9,214 bases of DNA, taken from contig JAHWJE010000033.1 in NCBI GenBank assembly GCA_019348575.1, positions 1 to 9,214 of the forward strand. The letters are read 5' to 3'. Below are positions 1 to 5,550 of this stretch, in pieces (within the stretch, counting starts at the first letter, position 1; the number at the start of each line of letters is the position of its first letter). A model generated the notes under the pieces. That model had not been told where the DNA came from and ran no database searches. It was given only the letters and a program-made list of their open reading frames with translations. A program made the position numbers and the translations under genes. The DNA is from Actinomycetota bacterium (GTDB lineage Bacteria > Actinomycetota > Thermoleophilia > Solirubrobacterales > Solirubrobacteraceae).

Positions 1-1044
1 GGGACGACGCCGGAGCCGGCGCCGGAGGCGCAGCTCAAGCCGGAGGAGCCGGCCGTGGAAGGCGCCCAGGGCGCGGACGCGGTCGAAGGCGACGCCCCGG
101 GCGCGGCGGCGCCCGCCGAATCAACCGACGCCGGCGCGGCGCCGGCGGCCGAAGCCGAACCGACGCCCTCGGAACCGCCGGCGGAACCGGCCCCCGCCAA
201 CCCGGCGACCACCGAATCGACCGAACCGGCGCGCGACGCCGGCGGCGACCGCGACGGCGAAGCGGGCCGCGGGGAACTGTCGCCCGAGGAGCGCGCCCGC
301 CGGGCGGCCGAGCTCGAGCCGGTCGCCGAGGCGCTCGTCCGTGTGGCGGCACCGACCGCGGGCGATCGCGTGCTTGATGTCGCGTGCGGGACCGGCAACG
401 CGGCCTTGCTCGCCGCCGCCCGTGGAGCCGACGTGGTCGGCGTGGACTCCTCTAAGCGGCTCATCGCCCTCGCCAGGCAGCGAGCTCAGCAGGCGGGCCT
501 GTTCCCTGAGTTCCTGGTGGGCGACGCGCTTGTGCTTCCGGTCGGCGACGGGGGGTTTGACGTTGTCCTGTCGGTCTTCGGCGTCATCTTCGCGGCTGAT
601 CCCGCCCAGGCGATGAGCGAGGTCGCCCGCGTGCTGCGCTCCGATGGCCGTGCGTACATCACTGCGTGGGTCCCGTCCGGACCGATCAACGCGATGCTCA
701 CCGTCTTCGGTCGTGCGGTCGGACGAGCGACCGGCGCCTCGCCGCCCAAGCGCTTTGCCTGGTCGGATACCGACGCGGTCCGCTCGATCGCCGAACCGGC
801 TGGATTGCTGGTCAGCACGACGCGCGGCGAGCTCGAGATCCGCGCGCCGTCGCCGGAGGCGTACGTCGCTGCGGGCCGCGAGCACCCGATGGGCGTCGAT
901 GCGTGGCCGATGCTCGAACGAAGCGAAGACGTGGAAAGGCTGCGCGAGGAGATGCTCCAAGCGCTCGCCGCCGGCAACGAGGATCCGCCCCGGCTGCTGA
1001 TCCGCAGCCCCTACGTCGTCCACGAGCTGCGGCCAGTCCCGTAG
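1..1044 (+). CDS. SAM-dependent class I methyltransferase, 5' end missing
   Basis: The reading frame is open from base 1, so the true start lies upstream; 347 residues are visible. Residues 1-~90 are low-complexity Pro/Ala/Glu, probably disordered. The catalytic Rossmann fold follows. Motif I is VLDVACGTGNAA at about residues 124-135, the acidic end of strand 2 is VVGVDSS (~146-151), and GDALVLPVGDGGFDVVLSVF (~174-193) is the typical motif II/III stretch of Methyltransf_11/25 proteins. ARVLRSDGRAYITAW (~209-223) is the post-III strand. Such enzymes transfer a methyl group from S-adenosylmethionine; the acceptor cannot be read from the sequence. The family usually has a few N-terminal helices before motif I, and here the visible N-terminal part is mostly acidic/Pro linker. 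GTG at 55 is an internal candidate start without a good Shine-Dalgarno sequence, so I prefer a 5'-partial gene. Fold is clear, substrate unknown. Confidence 0.88.
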   Translation, partial: GTTPEPAPEAQLKPEEPAVEGAQGADAVEGDAPGAAAPAESTDAGAAPAAEAEPTPSEPPAEPAPANPATTESTEPARDAGGDRDGEAGRGELSPEERARRAAELEPVAEALVRVAAPTAGDRVLDVACGTGNAALLAAARGADVVGVDSSKRLIALARQRAQQAGLFPEFLVGDALVLPVGDGGFDVVLSVFGVIFAADPAQAMSEVARVLRSDGRAYITAWVPSGPINAMLTVFGRAVGRATGASPPKRFAWSDTDAVRSIAEPAGLLVSTTRGELEIRAPSPEAYVAAGREHPMGVDAWPMLERSEDVERLREEMLQALAAGNEDPPRLLIRSPYVVHELRPVP

Positions 1045-1047
1045 CCT

Positions 1048-1410
1048 CTAAGCAGCTTGCAGCGCGCGGGCGGCGTAGAAGCCGAGCGCCGCCGCGAGCA
1101 GGCCGCCGGCGATCGTCGCCACGAGGTAGAGGACCGCGAACGACGTGTCGCCGTTGCGGGCGTCGAGGAACACCTGCGCGCTGACCGTGGAGAACGTCGT
1201 GAAGCCGCCGCAGAAGCCGACGGCGAGACCGTTGCGGACTGGATCGGAGAGCTGCTCGCTCCACGGGAGCATCGCTCCGAGCAGGAACGAGCCGCCCGTG
1301 TTGATCGCGAAGATCACCCAGGCGTGGTTGTCGGCCGACACCGTCGTTCCCAGTCCATACCGGGCAAGGACGCCGATCAGTCCGCCCGCGGCGACCAAGA
1401 GGACAGTCAC
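1048..1410 (-). CDS. crcB: Fluoride channel FluC/CrcB
   Basis: This encodes a 120-residue, four-helix membrane protein of the CrcB/FluC family, which exports fluoride from the cytoplasm as a dual-topology dimer. Helix 1 carries GGLIGVLARYGLG (residues ~8-20), matching the family's GGxxGAxxRY signature. Helix 2 has FAINTGGSFLLG with the conserved Asn. Helix 3 has the hallmark GFCGGFTTFST, whose Phe residues line the pore and whose Gly/Thr region holds the central Na+ in known structures. Helix 4 is LYLVATIAGGLLAAALGFY. I chose GTG at 1410 because it gives the normal family length and begins just before helix 1. The frame is open to 1554 but the extra 48 residues are Arg/Ser-rich and unlike the family. 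Many actinobacteria carry two adjacent crcB genes; only one is here, so it would form a homodimer or pair with a copy elsewhere. Its stop is 3 bp from the convergent methyltransferase stop. Confidence 0.93.
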   Translation of the reverse strand: MTVLLVAAGGLIGVLARYGLGTTVSADNHAWVIFAINTGGSFLLGAMLPWSEQLSDPVRNGLAVGFCGGFTTFSTVSAQVFLDARNGDTSFAVLYLVATIAGGLLAAALGFYAARALQAA

Positions 1411-1433
1411 CGGCGCAATGATTGCCGACCGAG

Positions 1434-1447
1434 CGGGCGATCGCCCG
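1434..1447. promoter_or_regulatory. Perfect 14-bp palindrome in the crcB leader
   Basis: CGGGCGATCGCCCG is a perfect palindrome ending 24 bp upstream of the crcB GTG. It could be an operator or an RNA hairpin in the crcB leader. I looked for the fluoride (crcB-motif) riboswitch consensus here and did not recognise it. In such GC-rich DNA a short palindrome may also be chance. Confidence 0.25.
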
Positions 1448-1524
1448 TCAGGGTGCAGCCGCTGTGCGGCGCTCGACGAGCCGCCGGAGGCGCTCGAGCG
1501 CCCGCGGCCTGCACGATGGCGCGC

Positions 1525-1552
1525 TTGACATCTCCGTAGATGTCTGTAACAC
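1525..1552 (+). promoter_or_regulatory. Promoter-like element overlapping a dyad operator
   Basis: TTGACA (1525-1530) is a perfect -35 hexamer. It is followed after 16 bp by TAACAC (1547-1552), a fair -10. The spacer is filled by a perfect inverted repeat, GACATCT-CCGT-AGATGTC (1527-1544), which overlaps the -35. This is the arrangement expected of a repressor site. The element points toward two small overlapping ORFs starting at 1579. It is notably AT-richer than its surroundings. On the other strand the same block lies about 120 bp upstream of crcB and could also serve that gene. No regulator can be named from the sequence. Confidence 0.45.
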
Positions 1553-1578
1553 ATACGGCTTGAGCGTTTCGTCTGGCG

Positions 1579-1767
1579 GTGGGCTCGGGGAGGATCGCTG
1601 CGGTTCCGCGCAAGCCCGATCGCGGGCCGCGCGCCACCCCGCCCGTCGTCTTGATCGCTGTGGCGTTGGCGTCGACATACCAGGCGCTGCGCCCGCTGGC
1701 ATCGGCCGTTTTGAGCGGCGGTGTCCGCACCACCGGGAACATCGAGCTAACGAAAGGGGCAGCGTGA
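1579..1767 (+). CDS. Possible small membrane protein, 62 aa (hypothetical)
   Basis: I do not recognise this protein. The frame opens right after an in-frame TGA at 1561 and starts with GTG at 1579, about 27 bp downstream of the promoter-like element. The N-terminal ~20 residues are basic (several Arg/Lys). Residues ~21-46 are hydrophobic (PPVVLIAVALASTYQALRP and onward) and could form one membrane helix, leaving a short polar C-terminus. There is no convincing Shine-Dalgarno sequence. In favour: its TGA overlaps the GTG of the next small ORF by 4 nt, as in coupled genes, and a promoter-like site lies upstream. Against: it is short, ordinary in composition, and has no known family. Confidence 0.3.
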   Translation: MGSGRIAAVPRKPDRGPRATPPVVLIAVALASTYQALRPLASAVLSGGVRTTGNIELTKGAA

Positions 1768-1988
1768 CGCGCACGCGACCGATCGCCTCAGACGTACCGC
1801 AGATGCCCAGCCCGAACCCCGGGTCTGCTGGCGACGATCCGCCGCCGGGCGCCCCACTCACTCCTGCCCAGCAGCGCGCGCTGCTCCGCTCCGCGCCGCT
1901 GAGCACGGCCGAATTCAAAACCGTCGGCGAGCTGGTCGAGCGCGGCGACCTTCCGCTGCGCCGCCTCTTGCGGCGGCGACACTATTAG
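1764..1988 (+). CDS. Possible small cytosolic protein, 74 aa (hypothetical)
   Basis: Unrecognised family. The GTG start at 1764 is preceded by AAAGGGG at 1753-1759, a good Shine-Dalgarno at proper spacing, and overlaps the previous ORF's stop by 4 nt (GTGA). Residues ~1-33 are Pro/Ser/Asp-rich and probably unstructured. Residues ~34-74 look like two or three helices (PLTPAQQRALLRSAPLS, then TVGELVERGDLPLRRLL) ending in a basic Arg-rich tail. The basic tail could contact nucleic acid or a membrane surface, but this is only inference. The same frame is open back to 1422, but that upstream part looks non-coding. If both small ORFs are spurious, 1411-2121 is a ~710-bp stretch holding only the two dyads and the promoter-like element. 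Confidence 0.4.
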   Translation: MTRTRPIASDVPQMPSPNPGSAGDDPPPGAPLTPAQQRALLRSAPLSTAEFKTVGELVERGDLPLRRLLRRRHY

Positions 1989-2035
1989 CGTACGGCTTCA
2001 GCGCGCGAGCCGCGACGTCCTCGCCGTCGCTCGGC

Positions 2036-2049
2036 GTCAGCGAGCTGAC
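2036..2049. promoter_or_regulatory. Dyad upstream of the lipoprotein gene
   Basis: GTCAGC-GA-GCTGAC is a perfect inverted repeat with a 2-bp centre, ending 72 bp upstream of the lipoprotein ATG and 48 bp after the preceding small ORF. An operator for the lipoprotein gene is the likelier reading, because a 2-nt loop is poor for a terminator. No clear -35/-10 pair was seen between 1989 and 2121. Confidence 0.25.
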
Positions 2050-2110
2050 ACCGGCACTGCCCAGGGCTTGGCCGCGACGAACACGGCGTGTGCGAGCCGC
2101 GAGAACGGGA

Positions 2111-2118
2111 AGGGAGGT
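2111..2118 (+). promoter_or_regulatory. Strong ribosome binding site of the lipoprotein gene
   Basis: AGGGAGGT closely matches the anti-Shine-Dalgarno complement and sits 3 nt before the ATG at 2122. It decides the start: the frame is open back to 2068, but the extra 18 residues lack a ribosome binding site and would bury the signal peptide. Confidence 0.8.
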
Positions 2119-2121
2119 CTC

Positions 2122-2667
2122 ATGAGGATCAAACGCCTCCTCCTGACGCTCCTGCTCGCCACCGCCGGCGCACTCTCCGCCACCGCCATCTCCGCCTGCG
2201 GCGCCGACGACGAGGTCACCGCCGAGCCCGACGAGGAGGTGCAGATCCGCATCACCGACACGGCCCTCGACCCCGAGCGGGTGGAGGTCAAGCCCGGGAC
2301 GATCCGCTTCCGCATCGACAACGACAGCGAGCACCCGCACCAGCTGGCGGTCGAGACGCAGAACGGAGTCGAGGAGAGCGGCACGATCGACGCCGGCGAC
2401 TCCGGCAGCCTGACCGTCGAGCTCGACGAGGGCGAGCACGCGATGTACGACCCGCTGGAGAACTACCGCGAGCGCGGCGTCGAGGGCGTGATCGTCGTGA
2501 GCGCCGACACGGACACCGTCGAGCGGACCGTCACCGACGAGGAGACGGACACCGTCATCGAGGAGGAGACGGACACCGTCATCGAGGAGGAGACAGAGAC
2601 GGTCACCGAGCAGCAGACCGTCACCGAGCAGCAGACGGTGACGCAGCAGACGACGACTGCGCCCTGA
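2122..2667 (+). CDS. Secreted cupredoxin-like lipoprotein with degenerate copper site and Thr/Glu/Gln repeat tail
   Basis: This is a 181-residue exported protein. Residues 1-25 form a lipoprotein signal peptide: MRIKR basic start, Leu/Ala-rich core, and lipobox ISAC with Cys26 as the lipidation site. Residues ~38-127 look like a single plastocyanin/cupredoxin-type beta-sandwich. Strands include VEVKPGTIRFRIDN and HQLAVET, with His73 at the place of the first copper ligand. The C-terminal ligand loop, normally Cys-x4-His-x4-Met, reads YDPLENYRERGVEG (109-122). Asp110, Tyr115 and Val120 replace Cys, His and Met, so a type 1 copper centre is unlikely. Residues ~128-181 are a repetitive Thr/Val/Glu/Gln tail. 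It would be anchored outside the membrane, with an extracytoplasmic binding or structural role rather than electron transfer. It is transcribed alone, convergent with the 2706-2981 gene. Confidence 0.85.
   Translation: MRIKRLLLTLLLATAGALSATAISACGADDEVTAEPDEEVQIRITDTALDPERVEVKPGTIRFRIDNDSEHPHQLAVETQNGVEESGTIDAGDSGSLTVELDEGEHAMYDPLENYRERGVEGVIVVSADTDTVERTVTDEETDTVIEEETDTVIEEETETVTEQQTVTEQQTVTQQTTTAP
2545..2616 (+). repeat. 24-bp tandem repeat coding for the lipoprotein tail
   Basis: Two exact 24-bp copies (2545-2568 and 2569-2592) each encode TDTVIEEE, followed by a diverged third copy (2593-2616) encoding TETVTEQQ. Shorter degenerate units flank it from about 2509 to 2655 (TDTVERTV, TVTEQQ, TVTQQ). 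The array stays in frame and varies the tail from Glu-rich to Gln-rich toward the C-terminus. Confidence 0.85.
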
Positions 2668-2688
2668 GCGCGGGCGGCGCGCGGGTGC

Positions 2689-2707
2689 GACGCGCAATCG
2701 GCGCGTC
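2689..2707. terminator. Hairpin between convergent genes, probable bidirectional terminator
   Basis: GACGCGC-AATCG-GCGCGTC forms a perfect 7-bp GC stem with a 5-nt loop, 21 bp after the lipoprotein stop. It overlaps the stop codon of the convergent minus-strand gene. There is no T-tract on either side, which is common in high-GC actinobacteria, so position and stem strength are the only support. Confidence 0.5.
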
Positions 2708-2981
2708 AGCCGACGCCGGCGAGGCGCGGGCCGCAGCCAGCGAGGTCGTCGGCGAGCCGGCTTGCCCGTTCCTGGGTCCAGCGGCCGGACGAGACAAGGC
2801 CCTCGAGGAGGGCGTCAGCGTCGCTCATCGCCTCGCGACCAGCGTCGGCTCCCTCGCAGAACAGCAACGCGTCGGCGGCCTGTCGCAGTCGCTCCTGCTC
2901 GCCGGCGAGCAGCTTGCTCGGCCCGAGCTCGGCGAGCGTCTGCATGACTCGCCCGTATGCCTGTGAACGCTCCGATGTCAT
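2706..2981 (-). CDS. Small helical protein of unknown function, 91 aa
   Basis: This encodes a 91-residue, soluble and mostly helical protein with no signal peptide or membrane segment. The sequence begins MTSERSQAYGRVMQTLAELG, then KLLAGEQERLRQAADALLF (residues ~23-41), an acidic turn, a second helical region DADALLEGLVSSGRW (~54-68), and TQERASRLADDLAGCGP (~69-85). The style (repeated amphipathic helices and WTQERA-type helix starts) resembles small conserved actinobacterial proteins of unknown function that I recall only loosely; I cannot name a family. The start at ATG 2981 gives a natural helix-rich N-terminus, though the Shine-Dalgarno is weak (TGGAA). It runs convergent to the lipoprotein gene and ends inside the shared hairpin. 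Upstream is a cluster of GAACG half-sites. Confidence 0.65.
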   Translation of the reverse strand: MTSERSQAYGRVMQTLAELGPSKLLAGEQERLRQAADALLFCEGADAGREAMSDADALLEGLVSSGRWTQERASRLADDLAGCGPRLAGVG

Positions 2982-3010
2982 GCGTTCCAGGCTAGCGAAC
3001 GTGAGCGTTC
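2965..3010 (-). promoter_or_regulatory. Cluster of GAACG/CGTTC half-sites at the start of the 91-aa gene
   Basis: Two inverted repeats surround the start codon at 2981: GAACGC (2965-2970) with GCGTTC (2982-2987), and GAACG (2997-3001) with CGTTC (3006-3010). Between them on the minus strand TAGCCT resembles a -10 box. It is not a standard LexA box, since the distance between GAAC and GTTC is 6 rather than 4. It may be an autoregulatory or repressor site; the evidence is pattern only. Confidence 0.3.
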
Positions 3011-3073
3011 TTCTGCCCGCGAGTGCGCCATGTACCCGCTGGCAGAGCAGCCAACGAATGCTGCGCGAGCCGC

Positions 3074-4009
3074 TCAGCGGCGCGCCGGCGCCGGCTCGAC
3101 GAGTCCAGCGGCGATCGCTTCATCGACGGGCTCGGCCTGCGCCGCCACGCCGAGCTGCGCATGCTGACGGTCGTCCGCGCGCGGGTCCGCGAGCGCGAGC
3201 GCCTGCGGGAGCCGGCGGCTGGCCTTCATCCGCCACTCCGCCAGCGGCTGCAGGATCCCGCGCAGCGCCAGCGCCGCCCCGACGTAGCGCGGCGCCCAGA
3301 GGCGCGCCGAACGGCGCTGCACGCCGCGCTCGATCGCGTCGACCGCCTGTGACAGCGGGGCGGGCGTCGAGACGAAGGACGGCATCGCCGAGGTCAGCGC
3401 CTGCGTCGACGGGTGCGCGAAGCTGCCGGTGACGAGGTCGGTGTCGATGAAGCCGAAGTACGCGCAGCCAACGCGCGCCCCGCTCGGCGCGAGCTCGACG
3501 CGCAGCGCGTCGGTCATCGCCTCGACGCCCGCCTTCGACGCGGTGTAGGCGCCCATCAGCGGCGTGTGGGTCGCCGCCGCCAGCGAGGAGACGTTCAGCA
3601 GGTAGCCGCGGTTGCGGGCGATCTCGCCGAGCACCGCGCGGTCCGTCCGCCAGACGCCGAGCAGGTTGACCTCGATCGTGCGTTCGAAGTGCTCGCGCGG
3701 CATCGTCGCCATGCGGCCCATGAACTGCAGCCCGGCGTTGGCGATCGCGACGTCGATCGCGCCGAAGCGGGCAAGCGTGGCGTCGACGGCCGCGACGAGC
3801 GCGTCGTAGTCGGTGACGTCGACCTCGAACCACGCCGCACGCGGCCCGAGCTGCTCTGCCAGCGCCCTGAGCTTCTCGGGCTCGAGGCCGACGAGCGAGA
3901 CGTTCGCGCCCGCGGCGTGCAGCCGGCGCGCCGTCGCCGCTCCGATCCCGCGTGCCGCGCCCGTTATCAACACGGTCCGCCCGGCTACGTCCAAGCGCGC
4001 CCGCACCAT
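3074..4009 (-). CDS. Classical short-chain dehydrogenase/reductase (SDR)
   Basis: This is a 311-residue NAD(P)-dependent oxidoreductase. The Rossmann cofactor motif is TGAARGIG (residues 16-23), DVTD is at 64-67, and the structural NAG is at 91-93 with Asn115 (VNLLG) of the catalytic tetrad. Ser142 (NVSSLAA), Tyr155 and Lys159 (YTASK) complete the active site. All catalytic residues are present. Arg20 in the glycine motif is compatible with NADP(H), but cofactor choice is not certain. The core ends near residue 240. The remaining ~70 residues include a hydrophobic/amphipathic helix (YVGAALALRGILQPL) and a disordered basic tail, possibly for membrane association. The ATG at 4009 overlaps the monooxygenase stop by one base (TGATG), so translation is coupled. 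Such an SDR next to a Baeyer-Villiger-type enzyme is likely to interconvert an alcohol and the ketone or aldehyde the monooxygenase uses; the mycobacterial mymA operon has a comparable pairing. Confidence 0.93.
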   Translation of the reverse strand: MVRARLDVAGRTVLITGAARGIGAATARRLHAAGANVSLVGLEPEKLRALAEQLGPRAAWFEVDVTDYDALVAAVDATLARFGAIDVAIANAGLQFMGRMATMPREHFERTIEVNLLGVWRTDRAVLGEIARNRGYLLNVSSLAAATHTPLMGAYTASKAGVEAMTDALRVELAPSGARVGCAYFGFIDTDLVTGSFAHPSTQALTSAMPSFVSTPAPLSQAVDAIERGVQRRSARLWAPRYVGAALALRGILQPLAEWRMKASRRLPQALALADPRADDRQHAQLGVAAQAEPVDEAIAAGLVEPAPARR

Positions 4010-5550
4010 CACGCGGCCGCCTTCGTCGCGGCGATGTCCGAGCTGTCGCGCAGCTCGTAGGCGCGCGTGTCGAAGCGTCGCGTGCGGTGGCGAAAGCGCC
4101 AGGTGAAGTCGGGCCAGAGGGTCGTGTTGCGTCCCTGCGAGTCGAGGTACCAGCTCGCGCAGCCCGACATCCAGACGGTGCCGGGCATCTTGGACTGGAT
4201 CTGCGCGTTGTAGGCCGCCGTCGCCTCGCGCCTGACCTCGAACGTCGCGATCTGCTGCTCTTCCATGACGCGCAGCGCGTCCATCACGTAGCGCAGCTGC
4301 GACTCGATCATGAACACCATCGAGTTGTGGCCGAGGCCCGTGTTCGGTCCGATCAGCTTGAAGAAGTTCGGCAGGCCCCTCATCGTCGCCCCGAGGTAGG
4401 CCTGGATGCCGCCGGCCATGCGCTCGGCGAGCGTGCGCCCGTCGCGGCCGCGAACGAGCTGCGCCGTCGGCGGGTCGGTCACGTGGAAGCCGGTGCCGAG
4501 GATGATCGTGTCGACCTCGCGCTCGCTGCCGTCGGCGAGCACGATCGAGTTGCCCCGGATCGCGCGGATCGCCTCCGTGACGAGCTCCACGTCGGGTCGC
4601 GTGAGCGCCGGATACCAGTCGTTGGACAGCAGCACGCGCTTGCAGCCGAGCCGAAACTGCGGCGTCAGCCTGCGCCGCAGCTCTGGGTCGCGGACCTGCC
4701 TGCGCAGGTGTGCCAGCGCGATCTTCTCTGCGCCCTTCATGAGGCGCTGGTCCTTGATGAAGCCCAGCAGGAAGGCCTCGCGGCTCCAGTACACGCCCGT
4801 GCGCACGGCCCTCTGCGCGACCGGCAGCGCTCCGTAGAGGCGCCGCTCGAGGCGCGTGGTCGGGCGGTCGGTGTGGGGGAGGATCCACGGCGCGGTGCGC
4901 TGGAAGACGTGCATCTGCCCGACCTGCTCGGCGATCTGCGGGACGAACTGGATCGCCGACGCGCCGGTGCCGATCACCGCCACGCGCTCGCCGCTGAGGT
5001 CGTGGCCGTGGTCCCACTGCGCCGAGTGGAACATCTTGCCCGCGAAGCGCCGCAGGCCGGGGATCGCCGGCACCTGCGGATGGCTCAGCGGGCCGGTCGC
5101 GTCGACGACGACCTGCGCCGTCCAGCTCCCGCGCGACGTCTCGACGCTCCAGCGGCCGAGCTCGTCGTCCCACGTCGCCGCGGTCAGCTCGTGGCCGAAG
5201 CGGATGTGCGGGCGCAGGTCGTGGCGCTCGGTGAGGTCGCGCAGGTAGCTCCAGATCTCCGGCTGCAGCGAGTAGGTGCGACTCCAGCTCGGGTTGGGGG
5301 CGAACGAGAACGAGTACAGGTGCGACGGGACGTCGCACTGGCAGCCGGGATACGTGTTGGCCTGCCACGTGCCGCCGACCTCGTCCGCGCGCTCGAGCAG
5401 GACGAAGTCGTCGATGCCCTCCTGCTTGAGGCGGATCGCGAGCCCGAGCCCCGCGAAGCCCGTGCCGACGATCGCGACCCGGACGTGCGGCACTGCGCCC
5501 TCGATCGAACCCCGCCCGCGCGGGGTCGGGGTCAGCTCGACGACGCTCAC
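4009..5550 (-). CDS. Baeyer-Villiger-type flavin monooxygenase (class B, FAD/NADPH)
   Basis: This 513-residue enzyme inserts one oxygen atom from O2 into a carbonyl substrate (ketone to ester), or oxidises a soft heteroatom, using FAD and NADPH. The FAD site GTGFAG is at residues 29-34, GGTW at 59-62 and YPGCQCD at 67-73. The family fingerprint FxGxxxHxxxW(P/D) is intact as FAGKMFHSAQWD (169-180). The NADPH Rossmann motif GTGASA is at 194-199 and the C-terminal GTGF at 352-355. Length is normal for single-domain members (MymA, EthA, HAPMO core). GTG at 5550 is chosen because it overlaps the upstream stop by 4 nt (GTGA) and leaves a short ~23-residue lead before the first strand; GTG at residue 20 is an alternative. 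It lies between the membrane protein and SDR genes in one operon. The substrate cannot be deduced. No signal peptide, so cytoplasmic or peripherally membrane-bound. Confidence 0.95.
   Translation of the reverse strand: MSVVELTPTPRGRGSIEGAVPHVRVAIVGTGFAGLGLAIRLKQEGIDDFVLLERADEVGGTWQANTYPGCQCDVPSHLYSFSFAPNPSWSRTYSLQPEIWSYLRDLTERHDLRPHIRFGHELTAATWDDELGRWSVETSRGSWTAQVVVDATGPLSHPQVPAIPGLRRFAGKMFHSAQWDHGHDLSGERVAVIGTGASAIQFVPQIAEQVGQMHVFQRTAPWILPHTDRPTTRLERRLYGALPVAQRAVRTGVYWSREAFLLGFIKDQRLMKGAEKIALAHLRRQVRDPELRRRLTPQFRLGCKRVLLSNDWYPALTRPDVELVTEAIRAIRGNSIVLADGSEREVDTIILGTGFHVTDPPTAQLVRGRDGRTLAERMAGGIQAYLGATMRGLPNFFKLIGPNTGLGHNSMVFMIESQLRYVMDALRVMEEQQIATFEVRREATAAYNAQIQSKMPGTVWMSGCASWYLDSQGRNTTLWPDFTWRFRHRTRRFDTRAYELRDSSDIAATKAAA

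Noticed and set aside
121..1023. Long minus-strand open frame opposite the methyltransferase.
   Set aside because: Arg/Asp/Gly-rich shadow of a high-GC gene with no family motif; the plus-strand frame carries the SAM motifs.
1407..1742. Minus-strand frames over 1407-1918 that could be joined by one frameshift into a protein end (DIYGDVKRAIVQAAG, then RALERLRRLVERRTAAAP).
   Set aside because: The join needs a frameshift, it covers the dyad and the crcB leader, and the preceding sequence looks non-coding. A degraded gene remnant is possible but not supported.
2088..2966. Long plus-strand frame over the lipoprotein and the small convergent gene.
   Set aside because: Arg/His-rich shadow translation. 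The lipoprotein frame has a signal peptide, lipobox and strong ribosome site instead.
2996..3010. A possible LexA box (CGAAC..GTTC) upstream of the 91-aa gene.
   Set aside because: The spacing between GAAC and GTTC is 6 bp, not the 4 bp of the actinobacterial/Bacillus LexA consensus.
3070..3082. Inverted repeat GCCGCT-C-AGCGGC at the SDR stop as a terminator.
   Set aside because: The one-base centre cannot form a normal hairpin loop with the full arms, and no T-tract follows.
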